Below, piece by piece: positions 40,524 to 47,864 of a stretch of 64,000 nt of DNA (positions within the stretch are counted from its first letter, which is position 1; the number at the start of each line of letters is the position of its first letter). Under the pieces are notes generated by a model, which worked only from the letters and a program-made list of their open reading frames with translations, searched no databases and was not told where the DNA came from. The position numbers and the translations under genes were made by a program. Source of the DNA: Sphingoaurantiacus capsulatus (GTDB lineage: Bacteria; Pseudomonadota; Alphaproteobacteria; Sphingomonadales; Sphingomonadaceae); the NCBI RefSeq assembly GCF_042648405.1, contig NZ_JBHRXV010000003.1, forward strand, positions 302,611 through 366,610, read 5' to 3'.

Positions 40524-40985
40524 TCAGCCGCCGCTGACAAAAATCTCCACCCGCCGGTCGTCAGCTTCGGGCTGGCGTTGCGCGCCCCGGCTGCCGATCA
40601 CGCTGGCCTTGATCAGCGCCGCGGATACGCCTGCCTTGACCAAATACTGGCGCACCGCTTCCACCCGTTTCGCGGACAATTGCCGGTTCAGCCGCGCCGA
40701 CCCCGAGCGGTCGGCATGGCCGGCCAGCCGGATCTGCGTCCAGCGGCTGCGCGCCGGGTCGGCCACCAGCCGGTCGAGGATCGCGGTCGTCTCGGCACCG
40801 AGCGTCGCGCTCGATACGTCGAAATAGACGGTGAACGCCGGCACCTCGGCCGCCGGGCCGTCGCTGGCCGGCACCATGTCGGTCAGCGCCAGCTCCTGCT
40901 CCTCGCCCGGCGCGGCGGTCTCGACCATCGCCGGGGTACAGCCCGCGAGCGCCAGGGCGGCGAGCATCGTCAGGGTGAGGCGCAT
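40524..40985 (-). CDS. OmpA-family lipoprotein
   Basis: 153 residues. Lipoprotein signal with lipobox LALAGC, an acidic linker, then an OmpA C-terminal peptidoglycan-binding domain: VYFDVSSATLGAETTAILDRL, LAGHADRSGSARLNRQLSAKRVEAV (the NxxLSxxRAxxV pattern) and a RRVEIFV end. It anchors or senses the cell wall from the outer membrane. ATG at 40985 is preferred because GGAG precedes it by nine bases; ATG at 41000 is in frame. It diverges from the hybrid kinase gene. Confidence 0.86.
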   Translation of the reverse strand: MRLTLTMLAALALAGCTPAMVETAAPGEEQELALTDMVPASDGPAAEVPAFTVYFDVSSATLGAETTAILDRLVADPARSRWTQIRLAGHADRSGSARLNRQLSAKRVEAVRQYLVKAGVSAALIKASVIGSRGAQRQPEADDRRVEIFVSGG

Positions 40986-41103
40986 CTGCTCGGTCTCCAT
41001 CGCATGGCGTCGCCGCGAAAGATGAACGGCGCAGGCACGATGCGCAATATGGGCCAACCCACGGTTTGCCTGCGCGCGCCGCAGGCACTAGGCTCTGGGC
41101 TGA

Positions 41104-42888
41104 ATGGGTGAAGGGCCGGAAGGGATCGGGATGCGCCGCGACGGCGATACCGGGGAACGGACGGAGGTGGGCGTGCGCCTGCCAGACGGCCTGCGCCGGT
41201 CGCCCTCGGCCGTGCTGATCGGCGTCGTCCTGCTGCTGCTCGTCGGTTTCGGCTTCACCAGCTACAGCGAAAACCAGTTCGAGGAGCGCAGCCGGCAAGA
41301 GGCGACCGTTCAGGCGGCAATGCTGGCGGCGAGCGTCAGCGCCGCGCTCGAATTCGGCGACGCCTCGATCGCCCGCGAAAACGTCCGGTCGCTAAGCGCC
41401 AACCCCTCGATCGATGCCGCCGGCGTCTATGATTCGGCCGGCCGCGGCGTCGCCGGCTATGCCCGCGATGGCCGGCCGCTGCCCATCAGCCCGCCGGTCG
41501 GCGCCGGGCCCGAGGGCGACCGGCTGGCGATCACCGTGCCGGTCACCGCGTCGGGCGAGGCGGTCGGCAGCGTTTATGTCCGCACCTCGCTCGAGCCCTT
41601 CGCTCAGCGGCTTGCCCGCTATGGCGGCATCATGCTGCTGGCGATCATGGGCGGGCTCGTCGCCATCGTCGTCGCGGTGTCGGCCGCCGCGCAGCGCCGC
41701 GCCAACGCCGCGCTGCGCGCCGAGATCGCCGAGCGCGAGGCCGCCGAGGAGCGGCTGCGCCAGGCGCAGAAGATGCAGGCGGTCGGCCAGCTGACCGGCG
41801 GCATCGCCCACGATTTCAACAATCTGCTCACCCCGATCATGGGCGGCCTCGAGATCATCGCGACGATGACCGCCGAGCCGCGCACGAAATCGCTGGCGTC
41901 GAATGCGCTGGAGGCGGCGCGCCGTGGCGCCAAGCTGACCGGGCAATTGCTCGCCTTCTCACGCACCCACCGGCTCAGCACCAGCGCGGTGCCGGTCAAC
42001 GACCTGATCGGTGGCATGCAGGATTTGATGCGCCACACCATCGGCCCCGAAATTGCGATCAAGCTGGCGCTCGACCCCGCCTGCGGCACCGCGCAGGCCG
42101 ACCCCAATCAGATCGAGAACGCCATCCTCAATCTCGCGATCAACGCCCGCGACGCGATGCCCGACGGCGGCACCCTCACCCTGTCGACCGCCCGCGAGAC
42201 GATCGCCGACGACGGCGAACTGGCGGCGGGCGACTATGTGGCAATCCTGATCGCCGATACCGGCACCGGCATGACGCCCGAGGTGCTGGCGCGCGCCACC
42301 GAGCCCTTCTTCACCACCAAGGAGGTCGGCAAGGGCACCGGCCTCGGCCTCGCGCAGGTCTACGGCGTCGCGCATCAGTTCGGCGGCACCCTGCGCATCG
42401 ACAGCGAGGTCGGCGTCGGCACCACCATGCGCATCCTGCTGCCCGCGGCGACCACCGCGACCGAGGCTGTTGCGACAGCGGCCGAGACGCCGCTGCTCGA
42501 CGGCCACGGCAGCGGCGACATCCTCGTCATCGACGACGATGCCGATGTGCGCACCTTCCTCGCCTCGACGCTCGAATCGCTCGGCTACCGCGTCCGCACC
42601 GCCGATCATGGCGAGGAGGGGTTGCAGCTGCTCGACGAGGATGCGCCCGATCTGCTGATGGTCGACTATGCCATGCCGGGCCTGAACGGCGCCGAGGTGG
42701 CAAAGCAGGTGCGCGAGGCGCATCCGTCGCTGCCGATCGTCTTCATAACCGGCCATGCCGATACCGAGGCGCTGACCGAGGCGATCGGCCCCGGCGCGCC
42801 GATCCTGCACAAGCCCTTCGGCGCTCGCGACCTCGCCGCGATCGTCGAGCGTCATGTTTCACAGCCGCAGTCGCATGCGGCGGAGTAA
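41104..42888 (+). CDS. Hybrid sensor histidine kinase/response regulator
   Basis: 594 residues. Membrane helices at about 36-53 and 174-193 bound a periplasmic sensor of about 120 residues that looks like CHASE8. A coiled coil (205-225) leads to the kinase: phospho-accepting His-236 in GGIAHDFNN, the N box NLAINARDAMPDGG, G1 IADTGTGM and G2 GKGTGLGLAQVYG. A linked receiver follows with IDDDADV and phospho-Asp 521 in VDYAMPG. The receiver may act on a phosphotransfer protein, as in the CckA type, but there is no PAS and no direct match to CckA. ATG at 41104. Confidence 0.92.
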   Translation: MGEGPEGIGMRRDGDTGERTEVGVRLPDGLRRSPSAVLIGVVLLLLVGFGFTSYSENQFEERSRQEATVQAAMLAASVSAALEFGDASIARENVRSLSANPSIDAAGVYDSAGRGVAGYARDGRPLPISPPVGAGPEGDRLAITVPVTASGEAVGSVYVRTSLEPFAQRLARYGGIMLLAIMGGLVAIVVAVSAAAQRRANAALRAEIAEREAAEERLRQAQKMQAVGQLTGGIAHDFNNLLTPIMGGLEIIATMTAEPRTKSLASNALEAARRGAKLTGQLLAFSRTHRLSTSAVPVNDLIGGMQDLMRHTIGPEIAIKLALDPACGTAQADPNQIENAILNLAINARDAMPDGGTLTLSTARETIADDGELAAGDYVAILIADTGTGMTPEVLARATEPFFTTKEVGKGTGLGLAQVYGVAHQFGGTLRIDSEVGVGTTMRILLPAATTATEAVATAAETPLLDGHGSGDILVIDDDADVRTFLASTLESLGYRVRTADHGEEGLQLLDEDAPDLLMVDYAMPGLNGAEVAKQVREAHPSLPIVFITGHADTEALTEAIGPGAPILHKPFGARDLAAIVERHVSQPQSHAAE

Positions 42889-42897
42889 AGCTTGCCG

Positions 42898-43359
42898 ATG
42901 ATTTCCTTCGCGCCCCGCCGCTGGTCCACCGCCCTGTTCGCGCTGCTGGCGTTCAACGCCGTGCCTGCCGCCGCCCAGTCGGTGATGGCGGTGTGCACCG
43001 ACCCCAAGGGCCGCGGCTTCGAAACGACGCCGGCGAAAGGCTGGGTGTTCAACCGGCTGAAAGACGCGGTGATCACCTTCAGCCGTGATCGCGCCGGGCG
43101 GCCCGATATCCTGATCCGCGACCGCTCGCGCACCGTCAGCCTGGCGCGCGACGGGGCGAAGCTGACCGTCACGCACCAGGCGCGCAACTTCAATTACTTC
43201 ATCATCACCGCCGTCTATCAGCAGGCGCAGGTCGATACCTTCCAGGTCACCTTCCTGCCGAACGGCAAGGGCCAGCTGGTCTGGACCTCGGTGCGCAGCC
43301 ACCTGCCGCCGAAGGACGAGACGCGCGCCACCTTCCTTGTCGCCGACTGCGAGCAATAG
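42898..43359 (+). CDS. Exported protein of unknown function
   Basis: 153 residues with a signal peptide (RRWSTALFALLAFNAVPAAAQ). The mature part has Cys at about 34 and near the C-terminus (ADCEQ), suggesting a disulphide, and a beta-rich make-up: WVFNRLKDAVITFSRDRAG and FNYFIITAVYQQAQVDTFQVTFL. Not recognised. ATG at 42898 is used; TTG at 42892 has a better-spaced GGAG and may be the real start. It follows the hybrid kinase by nine bases, so it could be co-transcribed with it. A terminator follows. Confidence 0.7.
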   Translation: MISFAPRRWSTALFALLAFNAVPAAAQSVMAVCTDPKGRGFETTPAKGWVFNRLKDAVITFSRDRAGRPDILIRDRSRTVSLARDGAKLTVTHQARNFNYFIITAVYQQAQVDTFQVTFLPNGKGQLVWTSVRSHLPPKDETRATFLVADCEQ

Positions 43360-43383
43360 TCGGCTCGGCCGAGTTTTCGTTTC
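43359..43383 (+). terminator. Rho-independent terminator after kinase/exported protein
   Basis: TCGGC (43360-43364), three-base loop, GCCGA (43368-43372), then GTTTTCGTTT. It starts at the stop codon of the exported protein gene and separates it from DAHP synthase. Confidence 0.6.
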
Positions 43384-43399
43384 ACCGGCGCGACATAAG

Positions 43400-43436
43400 G
43401 TTTCTTGCGTTCGGCGCCCGCCTTACGCAAAGAAAC
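43400..43436 (+). promoter_or_regulatory. Hairpin immediately before DAHP synthase start
   Basis: GTTTCTTGCGT (43400-43410) pairs with ACGCAAAGAAAC (43425-43436) with one bulged base. The stem ends three bases before the ATG at 43440, and AAGG at 43397-43400 sits at the foot of the 5' arm. Folding would bring this AAGG next to the start codon. No other ribosome binding site is seen. Confidence 0.45.
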
Positions 43437-43439
43437 AAC

Positions 43440-44843
43440 ATGAATACGAGCCTTACCCCCCGCCAGAACCACCGCGCTCCCTGGACGCCGGATGGCTGGC
43501 GTTCCTATGAGGCTCGCCAGCTTCCTAATTATCCGGACGTGGCCGAGGTCGACGCGGTCGAGAACGAGCTGCGCGCCTATCCGCCGCTGGTGTTCGCCGG
43601 CGAGGCGCGGCAGCTGAAGCGCGACCTGGCCCAGGTCGCCGCCGGCAAGGCCTTCCTGCTGCAAGGCGGCGACTGCGCCGAAAGCTTCGCCGAGTTCCAC
43701 CCGAACAACATCCGCGACACCTTCCGCGTCATCCTGCAGATGGCCGTCGTCCTCACCTATGCGTCGAAGCTGCCGGTGGTGAAGGTCGGCCGCATCGCCG
43801 GCCAGTTCGCCAAGCCGCGCTCCGCCGATCTCGAGGAACTGGATGGCATTTCGCTGCCGAGCTATCGCGGCGACATCGTCAACGACATGGCGTTCGAGGC
43901 GACGGCCCGCGCGCCCGACCCGCGGCGCATGCTGCGCGCCTACATGCAGTCGGCGTCGACCTTGAACCTGCTGCGCGCCTTCGCGCAGGGCGGCTATGCC
44001 AACCTCGCACAGGTCCACAAGTGGAACCTCGACTTCGTCGGCCGTAGCCCATGGGCGAAGAAATATGAGGACGTTGCCGAGCGCATCGGCGAGGCGCTGT
44101 CCTTCATGGAAGCCTGCGGCCTGTCGCCCGAGACGGTGCCGCAACTGAAGGGCACCGACTTCTACACCAGCCACGAGGCGCTGCTGCTCGGTTATGAGAG
44201 CGCGATGACGCGGCAGGACAGCCTGACCGGCGACTGGGTCGACACCTCGGCGCACATGCTGTGGATCGGCGACCGCACCCGCTTCGACGGTTCGGCGCAC
44301 ATCGAGTTCCTGCGCGGCGTGCTCAACCCGCTCGGTCTCAAGGCCGGCCCCAGCCTCGAGCCCGACGCGCTGCTGCGGATGATCGACGTGCTCAACCCGG
44401 CGAACGAGCCCGGCCGCCTGACCATCATCACCCGCTTCGGCTACGACAAGGTCGAGGCGGCGCTGCCGAAGCTCGTCCGCGCGGTGAAGCGCGAAGGCCG
44501 CGAGGTGGTCTGGTCCTGCGACCCGATGCACGGCAACACGGTGAAGGCCGCGAACGGCTACAAGACGCGGCCGTTCGATCGCATCCTGGGCGAGGTGAAG
44601 GGCTTCTTCGCGGTGCACCGCGCCGAGGGGACGCATGCCGGCGGCATCCACGCCGAGATGACCGGCCAGAACGTCACCGAATGCACCGGCGGCGCCATCG
44701 CGATCACCGACGAGGCGCTTGCCGATCGCTACCACACGCATTGCGACCCGCGCCTCAACGCCGGCCAGAGCCTCGAACTCGCCTTCCTGCTCGCCGAGCA
44801 GCTGAAGGCCGAGATCGCCGACCGCGAGGCCCGCGCGGCCTAG
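43440..44843 (+). CDS. 3-deoxy-7-phosphoheptulonate synthase, class II
   Basis: 467-residue plant-type DAHP synthase, condensing phosphoenolpyruvate and erythrose 4-phosphate at the entry of the shikimate pathway. FLLQGGDCAESFAEF, VGRIAGQFAKPRSADLE, LNLLRAFAQGGYANL, HMLWIGDRTRF and VWSCDPMHGNTVK are all class II hallmarks with metal and PEP ligands. ATG at 43440. The window also holds aroC at 10 kb, but the genes are not linked. Control by a leader hairpin is possible. Confidence 0.96.
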   Translation: MNTSLTPRQNHRAPWTPDGWRSYEARQLPNYPDVAEVDAVENELRAYPPLVFAGEARQLKRDLAQVAAGKAFLLQGGDCAESFAEFHPNNIRDTFRVILQMAVVLTYASKLPVVKVGRIAGQFAKPRSADLEELDGISLPSYRGDIVNDMAFEATARAPDPRRMLRAYMQSASTLNLLRAFAQGGYANLAQVHKWNLDFVGRSPWAKKYEDVAERIGEALSFMEACGLSPETVPQLKGTDFYTSHEALLLGYESAMTRQDSLTGDWVDTSAHMLWIGDRTRFDGSAHIEFLRGVLNPLGLKAGPSLEPDALLRMIDVLNPANEPGRLTIITRFGYDKVEAALPKLVRAVKREGREVVWSCDPMHGNTVKAANGYKTRPFDRILGEVKGFFAVHRAEGTHAGGIHAEMTGQNVTECTGGAIAITDEALADRYHTHCDPRLNAGQSLELAFLLAEQLKAEIADREARAA

Positions 44844-44927
44844 TCTCGCGACATCTTCTTCGTTGCCCCTGCGGAACGCTATCGCGCCGATGCGTGTTGC
44901 ACGGGGGTACAATGAAGGAGATTTCGC

Positions 44928-44999
44928 ATGGGTCGCAATGTTTCCATCAGCCTCGGCGCCCTGATCCTGATCATCATCGTCGTCGCGATCATCTTCTGA
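44928..44999 (+). CDS. Small single-pass membrane peptide (23 residues)
   Basis: ATG at 44928 has a strong GAAGGAG seven bases upstream. The product is 23 residues: MGRNVSIS followed by a continuous hydrophobic helix (LGALILIIIVVAIIF) to the end. The basic N-terminus and apolar helix indicate a membrane peptide with the N-terminus in the cytosol. Similar small peptides are often missed in annotation. Function unknown. It stands alone between DAHP synthase and tRNA-Glu; its length means chance cannot be fully excluded, but the ribosome binding site is excellent. Confidence 0.65.
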   Translation: MGRNVSISLGALILIIIVVAIIF

Positions 45000-45112
45000 T
45001 CGCGGCGCCGCCGGATCGCGATCTTCACCTTATCGCGACAGGCGGACGCGGGCGCGCGGCGGTGGCTTGACACCCGCCGCGCCCGCGCATACCTGACGCC
45101 CTCCGCTGAAAC

Positions 45113-45188
45113 GGCCCCTTCGTCTAGCGGTCTAGGACGTCGCCCTCTCACGGCGAAAACACGGGTTCGAGTCCCGTAGGGGTCACCA
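45113..45188 (+). tRNA. tRNA-Glu (anticodon CTC)
   Basis: 76 bases that fold into a full cloverleaf. The acceptor stem GGCCCCT pairs with AGGGGTC (one G-U), the anticodon stem TCGCC/GGCGA encloses the loop CTCTCAC with anticodon CTC at 45147-45149, and the T loop is GGTTCGAGTCC. The discriminator A and the 3' CCA (45186-45188) are encoded. It reads GAG codons. No integrase or repeated 3' end is seen beside it. Confidence 0.95.
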
Positions 45189-45371
45189 GCTGGCCAGCCG
45201 ATTTCAAAGGCTTGGATCTCGCGGGCGACGCGGTGCGCACCCGTGAGGCCGTTTATCGTTTCGCACTCGACGCAAAACCCCCTTCACGCTATGCTGTGCG
45301 AGAGGGGATTCTATCGGCGTACTGGTTTGGCATCCTCCTCGGGATACCCAGATGCTCACGAGGTCCGTCCG

Positions 45372-46370
45372 ATGCTGAAGATTTCGCCCCGCGCCAAGGC
45401 TACCTTGCTCGCCGTCGCCACTGCCGGGCTTGCCGCCCAGGGGTTCTCCGTCGTTCAGGCGCAAGGCCAAGGCGTGCTGGGGGGCGTGGTCAACCTGGCC
45501 CAGGCCGACACGCCCAGCGATACTGAAGCTGGAGATGGGGCCCTTCCGCCGGCACTTCAGGCGGCGCTTGCCTCGGGCAACCAGGCGGCGATCCTTGCGG
45601 CGATCAACACACTCGCTGCCGGCAACCCCGCGCAGCAAGCTGCGCTTGCGCAACAGGTTGCCACGGCTGCGCAGGCGATGGCTGCCACCAACCCCGCCGC
45701 CGCTGTCGCGGGCGCAGGCGCCGCCACTGCGGTGGCCAGTCTGCCGGCCGTGCAGGCCGCCGCCCCGAACGCGGTGCAGAGCGTGCTGACCTCGACGGCC
45801 GCCGTCGTCTCGAACCCGACGGTCGTCGCGCAACAGGGCAGTGCCGCCGCGACTGTCGCGGTCTCGGCCGTTCAGACCGCCGTCGCCACCGGCAACACAG
45901 CAATCACCAACACCACCGCTGCGGCCGCCGCAACCGTTGCGGCGTCGCTGCCGACTGCGCAGGCGACCAGCACCATTCAGGCCGTCGTGACCGCCGCGCC
46001 GTCGACGGCGGTGACCGTCGCCGTGACCGCCTCGACCGCCAACCCGACCAACGCCGCGACCTTCGCCGGCGCCGCCGCCGGTGCGAGCAGCGGCCAGGGG
46101 ACGGCCGTTGCCGCCGCCGTGGCGAATGTGCAGGGCGTCTCGTCGAACGCCGTCTTCACGCAGGTGGCGAACGCGACCGGCACGACCACCGAGGCGGTGC
46201 AGTCGAACGTGGCCACGGCCAATAACACCACCACCAACACGACCAACACGCAGACGGCCGACAACAGCAACACGGGCAACACCAACGACAACACTGTCGA
46301 TGGCGGGACGACAGCCAATAACAACACGGTGTCGGAGAACCCCGCGCAGGATAGCGCCAGCCCGAGCTGA
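45372..46370 (+). CDS. Exported Ala/Thr/Val-rich low-complexity protein
   Basis: 332 residues, not recognised. A signal-like N-terminus (KATLLAVATAGLAAQGFSVVQAQ) is followed by a mature chain made almost wholly of Ala, Val, Thr, Gln and Asn, with many AAATVA-type runs but no exact tandem repeat, and a polar tail rich in Asn and Thr (NNTTTNTTNT, GNTNDNTV). There is no Cys and few charged residues. Such a chain may be surface-exposed, possibly beta-solenoid or disordered. ATG at 45372 is used; the open frame reaches back to 45243, but only this start gives a signal peptide. A hairpin follows. Confidence 0.65.
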   Translation: MLKISPRAKATLLAVATAGLAAQGFSVVQAQGQGVLGGVVNLAQADTPSDTEAGDGALPPALQAALASGNQAAILAAINTLAAGNPAQQAALAQQVATAAQAMAATNPAAAVAGAGAATAVASLPAVQAAAPNAVQSVLTSTAAVVSNPTVVAQQGSAAATVAVSAVQTAVATGNTAITNTTAAAAATVAASLPTAQATSTIQAVVTAAPSTAVTVAVTASTANPTNAATFAGAAAGASSGQGTAVAAAVANVQGVSSNAVFTQVANATGTTTEAVQSNVATANNTTTNTTNTQTADNSNTGNTNDNTVDGGTTANNNTVSENPAQDSASPS

Positions 46371-46390
46371 CGATCAGCGCTCGCGGCAAG

Positions 46391-46435
46391 ACATGAAGAA
46401 GCCGGCGACCCGCAAGGGCGCCGGCTTCTTCATGT
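46391..46435. terminator. Bidirectional terminator-like 17-base inverted repeat
   Basis: ACATGAAGAAGCCGGCG (46391-46407) and its exact complement (46419-46435) enclose an 11-base loop. It lies between two convergent genes, 20 bases after the exported protein gene and 7 bases before the otsA stop, so it can end transcription from both sides. The A/T-rich ends of the arms supply only short U-tracts. Confidence 0.75.
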
Positions 46436-46442
46436 CAGCGCC

Positions 46443-47864
46443 TCAGGCGGCCGCCTGGCCGCCGTTTGCCGGCGGCCGCATCGCGACCGGCAGGCGCGCC
46501 GCCTCCAGCGCGGCGACGAAATCGTCGCGCCAGCGGCGGACATCGCAGCTCTCGACATTGTGCATCAGCGCCTCCCAGCGCCGGATGCGCTCGGCCTTGC
46601 GCATGCCCAGGCCTTCGGCGATCGCCTCGGCGATTTCTTCCTGGCTGAACGGGTTGACCAGCAGCGCCTCGGGCATCTGCAGCGCCGCGCCGGCGAATTG
46701 CGACAGCACCAGCACGCCGGGGTCGGCGGGGTCCTGCGCCGCCACATATTCCTTGGCGACGAGGTTCATACCGTCGCGCAAGGGCGTGACGAGCCCCAGC
46801 CGCGCGGTGCGGTAGATGCCGGCGAGCACGGCGCGCGGATAGCCGCGGTTGACGTAGCGCAGCGGCACCCAATCGACCTCGGCATAGGCGCCGTTGATCC
46901 GCCCCGACAGCGCATCGAGCTTGTTGCGGATTTCCTGATAGGAGCCGATCTCGCTGCGCGTCGGCGGCGCGATCTGCAACAGGAACACCTCCTGACAGCG
47001 CTCGGGATTGTCGGCGAGGAAGCGCTCGTAGCCGAGGAAACGCTCTTCCAGCCCTTTCGAATAGTCGAGCCGATCGACACCGACGATCATCTGCCGCCCG
47101 GCGATGCTCTCTCGCATCCGCTCGCGCGCGGCGAGCGCCTCGGCGCTCTTCGCCGCTTCCTTGAAGGCGCCGGCGTCGATGCCGATCGGGAAGGCGCCGA
47201 TGCGCACGGTGCGGCCAAAGGCGCTCATGACGCCGTCGCCGACCTCGGCGTCGGCCTCGCGCTGGAAATAGTCGCAAAAGGCTTCCAGCCATTCATGGGT
47301 CTGGAAGCCGACGAGGTCATAGTCGAACAGCCCCGACACCAGCTCCTTGTGGCGCGGCAAGGTCGCCAGCAGCCGCATCGGCGGCCATGGGATGTGCAGG
47401 AAGAAGCCGATCCGGTTGGTGACGCCGCGCGCCCGCAGTTCGCGCGCCAGCGGGATCAGATGATAATCGTGCACCCAGATGATGTCGTCGGGCTGGATGA
47501 TCGGCAGCAGCGTGTCGGCGAAACGCTGGTTCACCCGCGCGTAGCCGGCGTCGAAGCTGCGGTCATATTCGGTCAGGTCGATGCGATAGTGGAACAACGG
47601 CCACAGCGTCTTGTTGGCGTAGCCGTTGTAATATTCATCGACATCCTGCTCCTCGAGGTCGACGGTCGCGGTGGTGACGCCGCCGGCGCGTTGCAGGTTC
47701 ACTTGGCCGGTGAACTCGGGCACGCGCTGACCGCTCCAGCCAAACCAGACGCCGCCATTCTCGCGCAGCGCCTCGCCGATGGCGACAGCAAGTCCGCCCT
47801 GGCTGCCGGTGGCATCGGCGGTGGGCGGCGTGACCCGGTTGGAAACAACGATCAGGCGGGTCAT
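46443..47864 (-). CDS. otsA: Trehalose-6-phosphate synthase
   Basis: 473-residue GT20 glycosyltransferase joining glucose from UDP-glucose to glucose 6-phosphate. LIVVSNRVTPP at the start and WFGWSG, then WVHDYHLIPLA (active-site Asp), GVDRLDYSKGLEERF (Arg and Lys of the donor site) and LRDGMNLVAKEY are intact. ATG at 47864 overlaps the stop of the GH15 gene (ATGA). It is the last gene of otsB-GH15-otsA, a stress-protectant operon. The Ala/Gly-rich tail is short. Confidence 0.96.
   Translation of the reverse strand: MTRLIVVSNRVTPPTADATGSQGGLAVAIGEALRENGGVWFGWSGQRVPEFTGQVNLQRAGGVTTATVDLEEQDVDEYYNGYANKTLWPLFHYRIDLTEYDRSFDAGYARVNQRFADTLLPIIQPDDIIWVHDYHLIPLARELRARGVTNRIGFFLHIPWPPMRLLATLPRHKELVSGLFDYDLVGFQTHEWLEAFCDYFQREADAEVGDGVMSAFGRTVRIGAFPIGIDAGAFKEAAKSAEALAARERMRESIAGRQMIVGVDRLDYSKGLEERFLGYERFLADNPERCQEVFLLQIAPPTRSEIGSYQEIRNKLDALSGRINGAYAEVDWVPLRYVNRGYPRAVLAGIYRTARLGLVTPLRDGMNLVAKEYVAAQDPADPGVLVLSQFAGAALQMPEALLVNPFSQEEIAEAIAEGLGMRKAERIRRWEALMHNVESCDVRRWRDDFVAALEAARLPVAMRPPANGGQAAA

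Noticed and set aside
41068..41086. 7-base inverted repeat before the hybrid kinase as an operator
   Set aside because: GC-only arms in a GC-rich region, likely by chance; no second copy seen.
43218..44912. Minus-strand open frame of 564 codons opposite DAHP synthase
   Set aside because: Shadow; no domain, and it covers two genes with clear function.
45113..45371. tRNA-Glu as an integration site with a genomic island after it
   Set aside because: No integrase, no second copy of the tRNA 3' end and no change into mobile gene content is seen in the next 18 kb.
45372..46370. Exact tandem repeats in the Ala/Thr/Val-rich gene
   Set aside because: The chain is low in complexity but the motifs vary; no repeat unit of constant length could be followed.
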